NCBI GenBank assembly: GCA_022508245.1
Contig: JAFLVO010000009.1
Location: 1 to 36,865 of the forward strand
Origin: Clostridiales bacterium
Lineage (GTDB): Bacteria > Bacillota > Clostridia > Christensenellales > Borkfalkiaceae
Length of the DNA: 36,865 bases
Direction of reading: 5' to 3'
Shown: positions 25,237-31,309 of the stretch, piece after piece
Numbering within the stretch: the first letter of the stretch is position 1
How the letters are laid out: each line of letters begins with the position of its first letter
The notes under the pieces: model-generated
What the model saw: the letters and a program-made list of their open reading frames with translations, nothing else
Databases searched by the model: none
Told to the model about the DNA's origin: nothing
Translations under genes and position numbers: made by a program

Positions 25237-25463
25237 TGTACTTCCACCTCCACGCACGCCGCCTCCGTCTTGCGAAGAGTAAGCTCGTACCCCCTTAAAG
25301 TAATTTCAATGGGGTCGCCGAGGGGCGCTTTTTTGCGCATAGTAAGCTCTGCGCCGGGAGTTACGCCCATATCGAACAGTCTGCGCCTAATTCGCCCCTC
25401 TCCGTTTACCGCCTTGATTTTTCCGCTCTCGCCTATGGAAAAATCACTCAAAAGTTTAATCAT
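25233..25463 (-). CDS. feoA: FeoA-domain protein (second copy, coupled to feoB)
   Basis: A 76-residue SH3-like FeoA protein, with GRIRRRLFDMGVTPGAELTMRKKAPLGDPIEITLRGYELTLRK. It is a small cytoplasmic partner of FeoB. The start at 25463 follows AAGGAG by 5 nt; the in-frame ATG six codons earlier overlaps that site. A TTAAC-N4-GTTAA palindrome lies 22 bp upstream. Confidence 0.92.
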   Translation of the reverse strand: MIKLLSDFSIGESGKIKAVNGEGRIRRRLFDMGVTPGAELTMRKKAPLGDPIEITLRGYELTLRKTEAACVEVEVQ

Positions 25464-25484
25464 ATCTTCTCCTTTTTTCATTTA

Positions 25485-25498
25485 TTAACTGTGGTTAA
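25485..25498. promoter_or_regulatory. Candidate metal-regulator site 3 (TTAAC-N4-GTTAA)
   Basis: A perfect inverted repeat, extendable to ATTAAC/GTTAAT (25484-25499), between the two feoA genes. It shares the half-site and spacing of the two sites at the operon promoter. Confidence 0.5.
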
Positions 25499-25552
25499 TA
25501 TTTTAAACTTGTTTTAAGGCGGTTTCTCAACCGCCAAGTTCTACGCAATGGG

Positions 25553-25765
25553 TTAAGCCACGAGAATTTTGCTTGCCAAAGCTCTGTCAAGGCAGAGTCT
25601 GCCCTCTTTGACTACAACTATGACGTTTCCGCCCGCAGAGGATAACAGCTTTATTTTTCCGCCGACGGTAATACCCAACTCCTGCAAGTGTTTTCTGACC
25701 TTGTCTTCGGCACCTACTCTCTTTATTTCAAATTCCTTCCCCTCGGGGGCAAACGCTATGGGCAT
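25553..25765 (-). CDS. feoA: FeoA-domain protein (first copy)
   Basis: A 70-residue FeoA protein, with VRKHLQELGITVGGKIKLLSSAGGNVIVVVKEGRLCLDRALASKI. It is the first gene of the iron operon and differs clearly from the second FeoA, so this is an old pair, not a recent duplication. AAAAGGAG precedes the ATG. A hairpin GGCGGTT/AACCGCC follows at about 25517-25534 and may lower read-through. Confidence 0.9.
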   Translation of the reverse strand: MPIAFAPEGKEFEIKRVGAEDKVRKHLQELGITVGGKIKLLSSAGGNVIVVVKEGRLCLDRALASKILVA

Positions 25766-25788
25766 ATAAACTCCTTTTCTGCAATAAA

Positions 25789-25802
25789 TAAACCTAAGTT
25801 AA
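25789..25802. promoter_or_regulatory. Candidate metal-regulator site 2 at the feo transcription start
   Basis: TTAAC-N4-GTTTA (minus strand) lies 4 bp downstream of the -10 box, at the expected transcription start. A protein bound here would block initiation. Confidence 0.55.
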
Positions 25803-25806
25803 TTTT

Positions 25807-25835
25807 ATTATATTATCACAAAATGCGTTTGTCAA
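25807..25835 (-). promoter_or_regulatory. feo operon promoter
   Basis: TTGACA, a 17-nt spacer and TATAAT, both boxes perfect. It is bracketed by the palindromes at 25789-25802 and 25843-25856. Confidence 0.85.
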
Positions 25836-25842
25836 CCAAAAA

Positions 25843-25856
25843 TTAACCAAAGTTTA
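25843..25856. promoter_or_regulatory. Candidate metal-regulator site 1 upstream of the feo promoter
   Basis: TTAAC-N4-GTTTA on the plus strand, 7 bp upstream of the -35 box. Its centre is 54 bp from that of site 2, about five helical turns. Confidence 0.5.
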
Positions 25857-25884
25857 ATTTTTTATAAAAAATTTTTAATCTTAC

Positions 25885-25918
25885 AAAACTGCGCGGGCAA
25901 TTTTGCCCGCGCAGTTTT
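25885..25918 (-). terminator. Terminator of the first XRE gene
   Basis: A 16-bp perfect stem (AAAACTGCGCGGGCAA and its complement) with A and T runs on either side. It separates the XRE gene from the feo promoter. Confidence 0.85.
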
Positions 25919-25920
25919 AT

Positions 25921-26157
25921 CTATTCTATATTTTCTCTTTTAAATAATGGACTGTCGAAAAACTCGTCAAGTCCTATATTAAGCCCGTCCGCAAGTTCAT
26001 AAATTGTCATTAAATTTACGGTCTTATACCTTTTTAATCTTATGTCGCATATAGTAGATTGCGAAATACCGCTCATTTGAGAAAGCTTGTATTGCGTAAT
26101 TTTATGTTCTTGCAATAACTCTTCTATGCGCTCCGCAAGCGCATCTGATAATTTCAT
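25921..26157 (-). CDS. XRE-family regulator of SLOG module 1
   Basis: A 78-residue Cro/CI-type helix-turn-helix protein. The HTH is ITQYKLSQMSGISQSTICDIRLKR (about 20-43), followed by YELADGLNIGLDEFF. It has no extra sensing domain. It is divergent from the SLOG gene, with 108 bp between start codons, and its likely operator is the palindrome CCAAGTACTTGG at 26221-26232 in the SLOG promoter. GGAG lies about 10 nt before the ATG. Confidence 0.85.
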   Translation of the reverse strand: MKLSDALAERIEELLQEHKITQYKLSQMSGISQSTICDIRLKRYKTVNLMTIYELADGLNIGLDEFFDSPLFKRENIE

Positions 26158-26220
26158 AATATTTTACTCCGTAAGTAAAAATATTATAAAACCCAATAAA
26201 ATTTTTATACTATGGTACAC

Positions 26221-26232
26221 CCAAGTACTTGG
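26221..26232. promoter_or_regulatory. Perfect 12-bp palindrome over the SLOG-1 -35 box
   Basis: CCAAGTACTTGG overlaps the first four bases of the -35 box TTGGCT. It is the best operator candidate for the divergent XRE protein. Confidence 0.6.
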
Positions 26233-26257
26233 CTTTTCCGTAGTAATGTGTTATAAT
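26229..26257 (+). promoter_or_regulatory. Promoter of SLOG module 1
   Basis: TTGGCT, a 17-nt spacer and TATAAT. The ATG at 26266 follows 8 nt after the -10 box, so the mRNA would be leaderless or nearly so. Confidence 0.75.
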
Positions 26258-26265
26258 TTTGTCAA

Positions 26266-26706
26266 ATGGTAAGTTGTGCTTTTTTCGGACATAGGTCTTT
26301 TAATTATTCGCCTTACAGAGAAAAATTAAATAACATAATTACCGATTTGATAGAAAACCACGGCGTTACACAGTTTTACAACGGTTTTCGCGGAGAATTT
26401 GACTGCCTGTGTGCGACTATCGTTAGCGAGCTTAAATATCAATACCCGAATATAAGAAATATTATGGTACTTTCGTACTATCCCTCTGTAAGCTTTACTA
26501 TACCTAAATATTTTGACGATTGTGTATATTTACTTGAAAAGTCCGTACCGCCCAAGTCTGCTATTCCACGCACTAACGAAAAAATTGTTGAAAGAGCTGA
26601 TTATATTATATCGGGTGTTAAAAACCAAAACGGCGGAGCTTGGACGGCGTGCCAATACGCAATACGGTGCCATAAATTGATATTTAATATTTTTAATTTG
26701 CAGTAA
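26266..26706 (+). CDS. SLOG-superfamily protein, module 1
   Basis: A 146-residue single-domain Rossmann-like protein of the SLOG type (YpsA/DUF1273-like). The first strand ends in FFGHR (6-10), the usual ligand loop. The next conserved parts are GVTQFYNGFRGEFDCLCATIVSELKYQYPNI, RTNEKIVERADYIISG, and a C-terminal GGAWTACQYAIRCHKLIFNIFN. SLOG domains bind nucleotide-like ligands and often act as sensors or effectors in conflict and signalling systems. Neither the ligand nor an activity is known here. It lies 17 bp before the small partner gene and is paralogous to the gene at 30394. Confidence 0.75.
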   Translation: MVSCAFFGHRSFNYSPYREKLNNIITDLIENHGVTQFYNGFRGEFDCLCATIVSELKYQYPNIRNIMVLSYYPSVSFTIPKYFDDCVYLLEKSVPPKSAIPRTNEKIVERADYIISGVKNQNGGAWTACQYAIRCHKLIFNIFNLQ

Positions 26707-26723
26707 ATAAGGATATATAAGTT

Positions 26724-26918
26724 ATGAAAAAGATTAAAGAATTTTTTCAAAATCTTTGGGCCCATATTTGTTTCCCGTTTTGTTTAATTATCGATACTTT
26801 TCAAAGCAGAAAATTTGCATATTGCACTATTACCCAAGCAGACATTGACTTTTTGAAAAGCGTAGGCATTGATATTGATTTAAATATGTTGAAAAAAATT
26901 TCAATAAAATATTATTAA
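26724..26918 (+). CDS. Small partner protein of SLOG module 1
   Basis: A 64-residue protein of unrecognised family. Residues 6-24 are a short hydrophobic stretch with Cys16 and Cys20 (ICFPFCLIID), long enough for peripheral membrane contact but short for a true membrane helix. The second half is ITQADIDFLKSVGIDIDLNMLKK. It aligns without gaps to the protein at 30857 with 39 of 58 identical residues, better than the SLOG pair. AAGGA lies 13 nt before the ATG. Confidence 0.75.
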   Translation: MKKIKEFFQNLWAHICFPFCLIIDTFQSRKFAYCTITQADIDFLKSVGIDIDLNMLKKISIKYY

Positions 26919-26934
26919 CACACATAATTAAAAG

Positions 26935-26961
26935 GCGGCGCACCGTTGAACGGTGCGCCGC
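26935..26961 (-). terminator. Terminator between SLOG module 1 and the DUF5071-like gene
   Basis: 11-bp arms GCGGCGCACCG/CGGTGCGCCGC. The T run lies on the minus strand, so it best ends transcription of the gene at 27016; it may also stop the converging module. Confidence 0.75.
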
Positions 26962-27015
26962 AGTATTAGGTTCAATGAATTCATTTATTTTAACGACTAT
27001 CGTACTAAGTTAAAA

Positions 27016-27543
27016 TCATTTTACCGAGTCAAAATATACATTTATCAAATTACTTACAATATCTTTGCTATTATCACTTTCAAAAATGTCTTCAAGATAA
27101 CGAATTCTTTCACTTATCTCTACATTTGATAATTTTTGTTTTTGATAAAGCATTATCCATATTGTATTGAACCATTGCTCATCTTTTGTCTCAACCGCTT
27201 CAATTATACTCTTCTTTATTTCATCTTGAAATTGTGAAAAATTTTGCAATATGAATTTAAATATTTCTATACTGCCGGGCCAATTTATATCCTGCAGCCA
27301 AACGATCAAATCTTTTTTAACGTCTTGGATTTGCTCAATACCCCGACATGTTAAAATGCGGGCGAAAGATCTCCAATAGTTTTTACGACAAAAAGGTTCT
27401 AATTCAGGTTGCAAAAGATGCTGCAAAAAAAATCTGTTGGGTAAATTGCTGTCCGCAAATAGAGCAATGTCCGATTCCGATACAAGACTACTATCCTCAC
27501 TTAAAACATTGATTTTTTCTTTCCAATCAAATTCCGGGGACAT
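27016..27543 (-). CDS. DUF5071-like protein
   Basis: A 175-residue soluble, mostly helical protein. The segment WLQDINWPGSIEIFKFILQ (82-100) matches the hallmark of DUF5071, a HEAT-like helical family without known function. The N-terminal 70 residues are not recognised. It follows the HxlR gene on the same strand by 33 bp, so the two may be co-transcribed. AAAGGTG precedes the ATG. Confidence 0.68.
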   Translation of the reverse strand: MSPEFDWKEKINVLSEDSSLVSESDIALFADSNLPNRFFLQHLLQPELEPFCRKNYWRSFARILTCRGIEQIQDVKKDLIVWLQDINWPGSIEIFKFILQNFSQFQDEIKKSIIEAVETKDEQWFNTIWIMLYQKQKLSNVEISERIRYLEDIFESDNSKDIVSNLINVYFDSVK

Positions 27544-27576
27544 AGAAACTACACCTTTTTAAATCTGTGATAATTA

Positions 27577-27909
27577 TTACTGTCTGTTTTTTAAGCCCCA
27601 CTCGCACATTCCGTCGAGTATGGGCATTAAGGACTTTCCACGCTCGGAGAGCGAGTACTCCACCTTGGGCGGTATCTGCGGATATTCCTTGCGCACGATA
27701 AGCCCGTCGGCTTCAAGCTCCTTTAAAGAGAGGCTCAAAGTTTTATAGGATATGTCTTTTATGTACCTCTGCAATTCGTTGAACCGAACTACTTTAAACT
27801 CCATAAGCGCATACAAAATAGTCATTTTGTACTTGCCGTTTATGAGTGACAGTGTGTACGAAAACCCCGTTTCACACAATTTTTCGTTGTTTATACAGCG
27901 TTTTTCCAT
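27577..27909 (-). CDS. HxlR-family transcriptional regulator
   Basis: A 110-residue winged-helix protein of the HxlR type. Recognisable are the N-terminal Cys13 (LCETGFSYTLSLINGKYKMTILY), the core FNELQRYIKDISYKTLSLSLKELEADGLIVRKEYPQIPPKVEYSLSERG, and the C-terminal helix. Members such as YodB and HypR sense electrophiles or oxidants through the conserved N-terminal Cys. It is divergent from two flavoenzyme genes whose promoter it shares, so it probably controls them. AAGGGG lies 5 nt before the ATG. Confidence 0.9.
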   Translation of the reverse strand: MEKRCINNEKLCETGFSYTLSLINGKYKMTILYALMEFKVVRFNELQRYIKDISYKTLSLSLKELEADGLIVRKEYPQIPPKVEYSLSERGKSLMPILDGMCEWGLKNRQ

Positions 27910-27932
27910 AGTTTCCCCTTATACTTTCCAAA

Positions 27933-27968
27933 AGGTAAGTATATAACCTAAATGTGCGTACTTGACAA
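27933..27968. promoter_or_regulatory. Overlapping divergent promoters and HxlR operator region
   Basis: The plus-strand TTGACA (27962-27967) and the minus-strand TTGTCA (27963-27968) share five bases. The minus-strand -10 TATATA lies 17 bp away at 27940-27945. It is inside the inverted repeat AGGT-N9-ACCT (27933-27949), a plausible HxlR site. For the plus promoter a TACAAT lies about 15 bp downstream, a weaker fit. Confidence 0.5.
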
Positions 27969-28025
27969 ATATATTATATCATAATACAATAATTCTGTCA
28001 ATATTAATTTTTCGGAGTACGTACT

Positions 28026-28574
28026 ATGAGTAAAAACATTATTATTTTAAACGGCAGTCCGCGCAAGAAGGGAAACACCTCTGCCTTGACCGCGGAATTT
28101 ACGCGCGGCGCGCAGGAAAGCGGGAACACGGTTACGGAATTTCATTTAAACGAAATGAATATACACGGCTGCCTCGGCTGTTGCTGTGGCGGCAAAGATC
28201 CAGAAAGCCCCTGCGTGCAAAAAGACGATATGTTAAAGATATATCCCGTTTACAAGGCGGCGGATATCGTCGTTCTTGCCACACCCCTCTACTATTGGAC
28301 GATAAGCGGGCAACTTAAAGCGGCGTTTGACAGACTGTTCGCCGTTGCCGAGTGCGACCCCAACTATGCTAACCCCAAAAAGAATACCGTTCTTATTATG
28401 GCGGCAGAGGGCGACGAGTTCGATGAGAGTCTGTACTGGTACGACCGACTTGATAAGCACCTCGGTTGGAAGAGCCTTGGCAAAGTTCTGTGTGGCGGCG
28501 TTTTTAATATCGGCGACATCAAGGGCAGGAAAGAGCTTGTAGAAGCATATGAATTAGGAAAATCTATTATATAA
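28026..28574 (+). CDS. NADPH-dependent FMN reductase-like flavoprotein
   Basis: A 182-residue flavodoxin-fold protein. The FMN phosphate loop is LNGSPRKKGNTSAL (9-22) and the flavin-side loop is TPLYYWTISGQLKAAFDR. The CLGCCCGGKDPESPC segment after the second strand resembles iron-sulfur flavoprotein-type sequences, although a full cluster motif is not certain. It probably reduces quinones, nitro compounds or flavin with NAD(P)H. It is the first gene of a pair with a flavin reductase, controlled by the divergent HxlR. Confidence 0.85.
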   Translation: MSKNIIILNGSPRKKGNTSALTAEFTRGAQESGNTVTEFHLNEMNIHGCLGCCCGGKDPESPCVQKDDMLKIYPVYKAADIVVLATPLYYWTISGQLKAAFDRLFAVAECDPNYANPKKNTVLIMAAEGDEFDESLYWYDRLDKHLGWKSLGKVLCGGVFNIGDIKGRKELVEAYELGKSII

Positions 28575-28583
28575 GGAGCAAAT

Positions 28584-29081
28584 ATGAAAAAAATCAATTT
28601 ACCCAAGGCGTCCAATCTTACTTCGCCCAACCCCGTAACGTTAGTCTGCACTAAAAATCCCGACGGCGGCACTAACCTTGCAACCGTATCTTGGTGGACT
28701 TACCTTTCGTTCAATCCGAGTATGATTGCCTATGCTATGGCAAAGACTTCGTTTAGCGGCGAAAACGTTCGCGCAAACAAGAAAGTCATACTTACTATCC
28801 CCGGCGAAAAAATCGCTGACGCTGTCGTAGGTTGCGGCTCGACAACTGGCAGAAACACCGACAAGATTTCCAAGTTCAATATCGAAATGCAGAAATTGCC
28901 TGACAGCGACATTGAAGTTCCCCTTCACAGCCGCGTAGCAATTCAGTGCAGTTTAAAAGAGTTTATCGAGGTGGGCGACCACTATCTGTACATTTGCAAT
29001 GTCGAAGAAGTATACGGCAACGAGGACGAAGTTGCCCTCTTCGCCTGGAACGGCTATTCCGAAATCCGCCCTGCGAAATAA
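28584..29081 (+). CDS. Flavin reductase-like FMN-binding protein
   Basis: A 165-residue protein of the flavin_Reduct split-barrel family. Diagnostic blocks are NPVTLVCTKNPDGGTNLATVSWWTYLSFNPSMIAYAM, SGENVRANKKVILTIPGEKIADAVVGCG, and the late HYLYICNVEEVYGNEDE. It binds FMN and may pass electrons to or from the neighbouring flavoprotein. It lies 9 bp after that gene, with AAGGAG as ribosome site. Confidence 0.9.
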   Translation: MKKINLPKASNLTSPNPVTLVCTKNPDGGTNLATVSWWTYLSFNPSMIAYAMAKTSFSGENVRANKKVILTIPGEKIADAVVGCGSTTGRNTDKISKFNIEMQKLPDSDIEVPLHSRVAIQCSLKEFIEVGDHYLYICNVEEVYGNEDEVALFAWNGYSEIRPAK

Positions 29082-29103
29082 TTTAATACTACTTTGATAA
29101 TAA

Positions 29104-29137
29104 GCGGCGCGGACTTTTCAGTCCGCGCCGCCTGCAT
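29104..29137 (+). terminator. Terminator after the flavin reductase (repeat stem, copy 1)
   Basis: A 12-bp arm GCGGCGCGGACT with its complement and loop TTTC, followed by CTGCATTTTTT. The same 12-bp arms occur at 30024 and 31066. Confidence 0.8.
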
Positions 29138-29168
29138 TTTTTGTTCTTACCGATTATTTCAAGACAGT

Positions 29169-29930
29169 TCAATTATGCTCGACTTGAATTTCCAAAACCG
29201 TAAATATTCCATTGAAAATTTTATCTTCTGTAAAAGTTAAAATTGCTTTTCCGCATTCGTTTGTATAGGTTCCTTCTGCTAAAATTTCCTCATTACCGTT
29301 TATATAACCGCAACCCGTGTCGGCATATATGGCAAAAGCTTTTTTCTCGGGCAACCATTGAAAGATATAGCTTTTCTTTCCTTCGGATGTTTTTACCAAT
29401 AAGCCTCTGCATTTTCTCGAATAATATCCGGGCGGTGTTGCTATTAGTGTAAATTGATTATCAGAATCAGACCAATTGTCATAATATTCCCATGCGTCCA
29501 CTGTATCACGGTCAATCGGCGTAGGCGTCAAGACTACCCGACCGAAATGCTCGCCGAACAACACAACGTCATTTTCATCGCTTACGACTTGTCCGTTATT
29601 GTTTATATCGCTGGTAGCGAAAGACTCTATCAATTCGCCGTCACCGCCATCTCCTGTATAATCATAATCTAAAGAATCTTCAAGTATATACACATATATA
29701 CTGCTTTTAAGCCCAAAGTTAAAGCCCGCTTCAATTTCTTTACCGTTAAGTATGATTGTGCCGTTGCCAAATCCGCCTGTGACTGTTCGGAAAGAAATTT
29801 TACCGCTCTCATCTGTCCATTGCGTATATGTCAGCTGTCTTGCCTTAAGATAAGAATAATCACATCCGCCGAAAGCCAAGCAACTCAGCAAAGAAAGTAA
29901 AATTAACAGTGTAGGAATTATTTTTTTCAT
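29169..29930 (-). CDS. Predicted lipoprotein of unknown function
   Basis: A 253-residue secreted protein with signal peptide (1-22) ending in FGGC (Cys23). The mature part is rich in aromatic and acidic residues, with beta-strand patterns such as GTIILNGKEIEAGFNF and KKSYIFQWLPEKKAFAIYADTGCGYINGNEEI. No family was recognised. A TATAAT lies about 33 nt before the ATG, and AGGAG precedes it. It is a single gene between the flavoenzymes and SLOG module 2. Confidence 0.75.
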   Translation of the reverse strand: MKKIIPTLLILLSLLSCLAFGGCDYSYLKARQLTYTQWTDESGKISFRTVTGGFGNGTIILNGKEIEAGFNFGLKSSIYVYILEDSLDYDYTGDGGDGELIESFATSDINNNGQVVSDENDVVLFGEHFGRVVLTPTPIDRDTVDAWEYYDNWSDSDNQFTLIATPPGYYSRKCRGLLVKTSEGKKSYIFQWLPEKKAFAIYADTGCGYINGNEEILAEGTYTNECGKAILTFTEDKIFNGIFTVLEIQVEHN

Positions 29931-30023
29931 TATTCTGCTCCTATACTTCTAATGAAATTATAGCACTTAAATTGCTTAATGTATAATTAAAACGATTACA
30001 AATGAAATAATAAATTAAAAATA

Positions 30024-30051
30024 GCGGCGCGGACTGAAAAGTCCGCGCCGC
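30024..30051 (-). terminator. Terminator of the second XRE gene (repeat stem, copy 2)
   Basis: The same 12-bp arms as at 29104 (GCGGCGCGGACT and complement). On the minus strand the tail is TATTTTTAATTT. Confidence 0.85.
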
Positions 30052-30057
30052 TTTTGT

Positions 30058-30294
30058 CTAAAACAATTCTTCCATTTTAATATTCAAAACTTTTGCAATA
30101 TAAAAAACTTCTTTGTCTGTTGCGTTCCTCAACTGCCCTTCAAGCTTGGAATAGCTTGTCGGATTGATATCCAACCCTTCGACTTGTAGCATAGCTATAA
30201 AATCTTTTTGCTTTATGCCCCGCGCTTTACGCAGTTTTTCTACATTCGAACCTATTAAATTGCTGTCCCCGTACATTTTTGAACGCATTTTCAT
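30058..30294 (-). CDS. XRE-family regulator of SLOG module 2
   Basis: A 78-residue helix-turn-helix protein: VEKLRKARGIKQKDFIAMLQVEGLDINPTSYSKLEGQLRNATDKEVFYIAKVLNIKMEELF. It belongs to a different XRE subgroup from the module 1 regulator, with an insert between the two recognition helices. It is divergent from SLOG-2. In-frame ATG codons also occur at residues 3 and 7, so the exact start is uncertain. Confidence 0.82.
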   Translation of the reverse strand: MKMRSKMYGDSNLIGSNVEKLRKARGIKQKDFIAMLQVEGLDINPTSYSKLEGQLRNATDKEVFYIAKVLNIKMEELF

Positions 30295-30338
30295 AGCATT
30301 ATCAAAATTCTTTTTCGGAATTATATCATATTGAATTA

Positions 30339-30367
30339 TTGACTTAATTCCAAAATAGAATTATAAT
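30339..30367 (+). promoter_or_regulatory. Promoter of SLOG module 2
   Basis: TTGACT, a 17-nt spacer and TATAAT. The spacer holds the inverted repeat AATTC-N7-GAATT, a possible site for the divergent XRE protein. Confidence 0.7.
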
Positions 30368-30393
30368 GCAATTAAGGAAACTTTTTTAAAACT

Positions 30394-30870
30394 TTGAAAG
30401 TGGCATTTATAGGACATCGAAAAATTGAAAATACGGAAGAGTTAAAACACAATCTTGCAGATATAGTAACTACTCTTATTGAGAAAGAAAAAGCCGATAC
30501 ATTTTTGTTCGGCAGTAAAAGTGAATTTAACGAATTGTGTTACGATACTGTTAGCAGGTTGAAAGAAAACTATCCGCATATTAAGCGAATTGAAATAAGG
30601 AATTCTAACGAGTATCTTCCTAAAATATATATTGATATAACGCTGAAATATTACGAGGAAACAATTTTTCCCGAAAGCGTAAGCGGTGCGGGGTACCGTT
30701 CTTATATAAAGCGCAATCAGGCAATGATTGATATGAGCAATATTTTAATAGTCTACTTCAATAAAAACTATATGCCTATGGGAAAGTCGAGTAAAAGCGG
30801 AACGATGATTGCATTGGAATACGCCCTCAAAAAGAAAAAACGGATAATCAATTTATATGAACAAGATTAA
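30394..30870 (+). CDS. SLOG-superfamily protein, module 2
   Basis: A 158-residue Rossmann-like SLOG protein. It has the FIGHR loop (5-9), FGSKSEFNELCYDTVSRLKENYPHIKRIEI, RNQAMIDMSNILIVYFN and the C-terminal SGTMIALEYALKKKKRIINLYE, a clear YpsA/DUF1273-like ending. The start is TTG at 30394 (GTG at 30400 is possible). No ribosome site at proper spacing is visible. Its end overlaps the small partner gene by 14 nt, so the two are translationally coupled. Confidence 0.77.
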   Translation: MKVAFIGHRKIENTEELKHNLADIVTTLIEKEKADTFLFGSKSEFNELCYDTVSRLKENYPHIKRIEIRNSNEYLPKIYIDITLKYYEETIFPESVSGAGYRSYIKRNQAMIDMSNILIVYFNKNYMPMGKSSKSGTMIALEYALKKKKRIINLYEQD

Positions 30871-31063
30871 AGTATTTTTTCAAACTCTTCGGGACTATAT
30901 TTGTTTTCCGTTTTGTTTGATTATTGACAGATACTACGACAAAAAATTTATAGAGGAACTTATAACCCAAAAGGACGTTGACTTTTTGAAAAGCGTAGGC
31001 GTTGATATTGATTTAAATATATTGAAAAAATCTCAAAAAATTATTATTAACACACAAAATTAA
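30857..31063 (+). CDS. Small partner protein of SLOG module 2
   Basis: A 68-residue protein paralogous to the one at 26724. Both contain ICFPFCLIID (15-24) and ITQ.D.DFLKSVG.DIDLN.LKK. The family is not recognised. The gene starts inside the end of the SLOG gene. The non-coding sequence after it (ATTATTAACACACA) is also shared with module 1, which indicates that the duplication reached beyond the gene. Confidence 0.77.
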   Translation: MNKIKVFFQTLRDYICFPFCLIIDRYYDKKFIEELITQKDVDFLKSVGVDIDLNILKKSQKIIINTQN

Positions 31064-31065
31064 AA

Positions 31066-31099
31066 GCGGCGCGGACTTTTTAGTCCGCGCCGCTTATTT
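31066..31099. terminator. Bidirectional terminator between SLOG module 2 and copA (repeat stem, copy 3)
   Basis: A third copy of the 12-bp arms GCGGCGCGGACT and complement, with loop TTTT and A/T runs on both sides. It separates two converging genes. Confidence 0.85.
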
Positions 31100-31309
31100 T
31101 TAAACTATTTCTACAACTTTATAGCCCTCTTTTTCGACTGCCTGCTTTAAGATGTCGTCAGCGACCTCCTTTGCAAGAGTAACTACTGCCGTTCCATTCT
31201 TGTGGCTGACTTCGGCAAGGCTTACGCCCTCTACCGCCTCCAAAGCGTTTTTGGTGTGCATTTCGCAGTGTGCGCACATCATACCTTCGATTTTCAATGT
31301 TTTTGTCAT
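31100..31309 (-). CDS. Possible CopZ-like copper chaperone from internal initiation in copA
   Basis: This 69-residue HMA domain begins [15 protein letters not shown] and is in frame with copA. AAGGAG (31319-31324) lies 9 nt before an ATG, as for a free-standing gene, and the residues just before are a low-complexity Lys/Asn linker. Either it is only the C-terminal domain of CopA or it is also made as a separate chaperone. The sequence is compatible with both. Confidence 0.4.
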   Translation of the reverse strand: MTKTLKIEGMMCAHCEMHTKNALEAVEGVSLAEVSHKNGTAVVTLAKEVADDILKQAVEKEGYKVVEIV

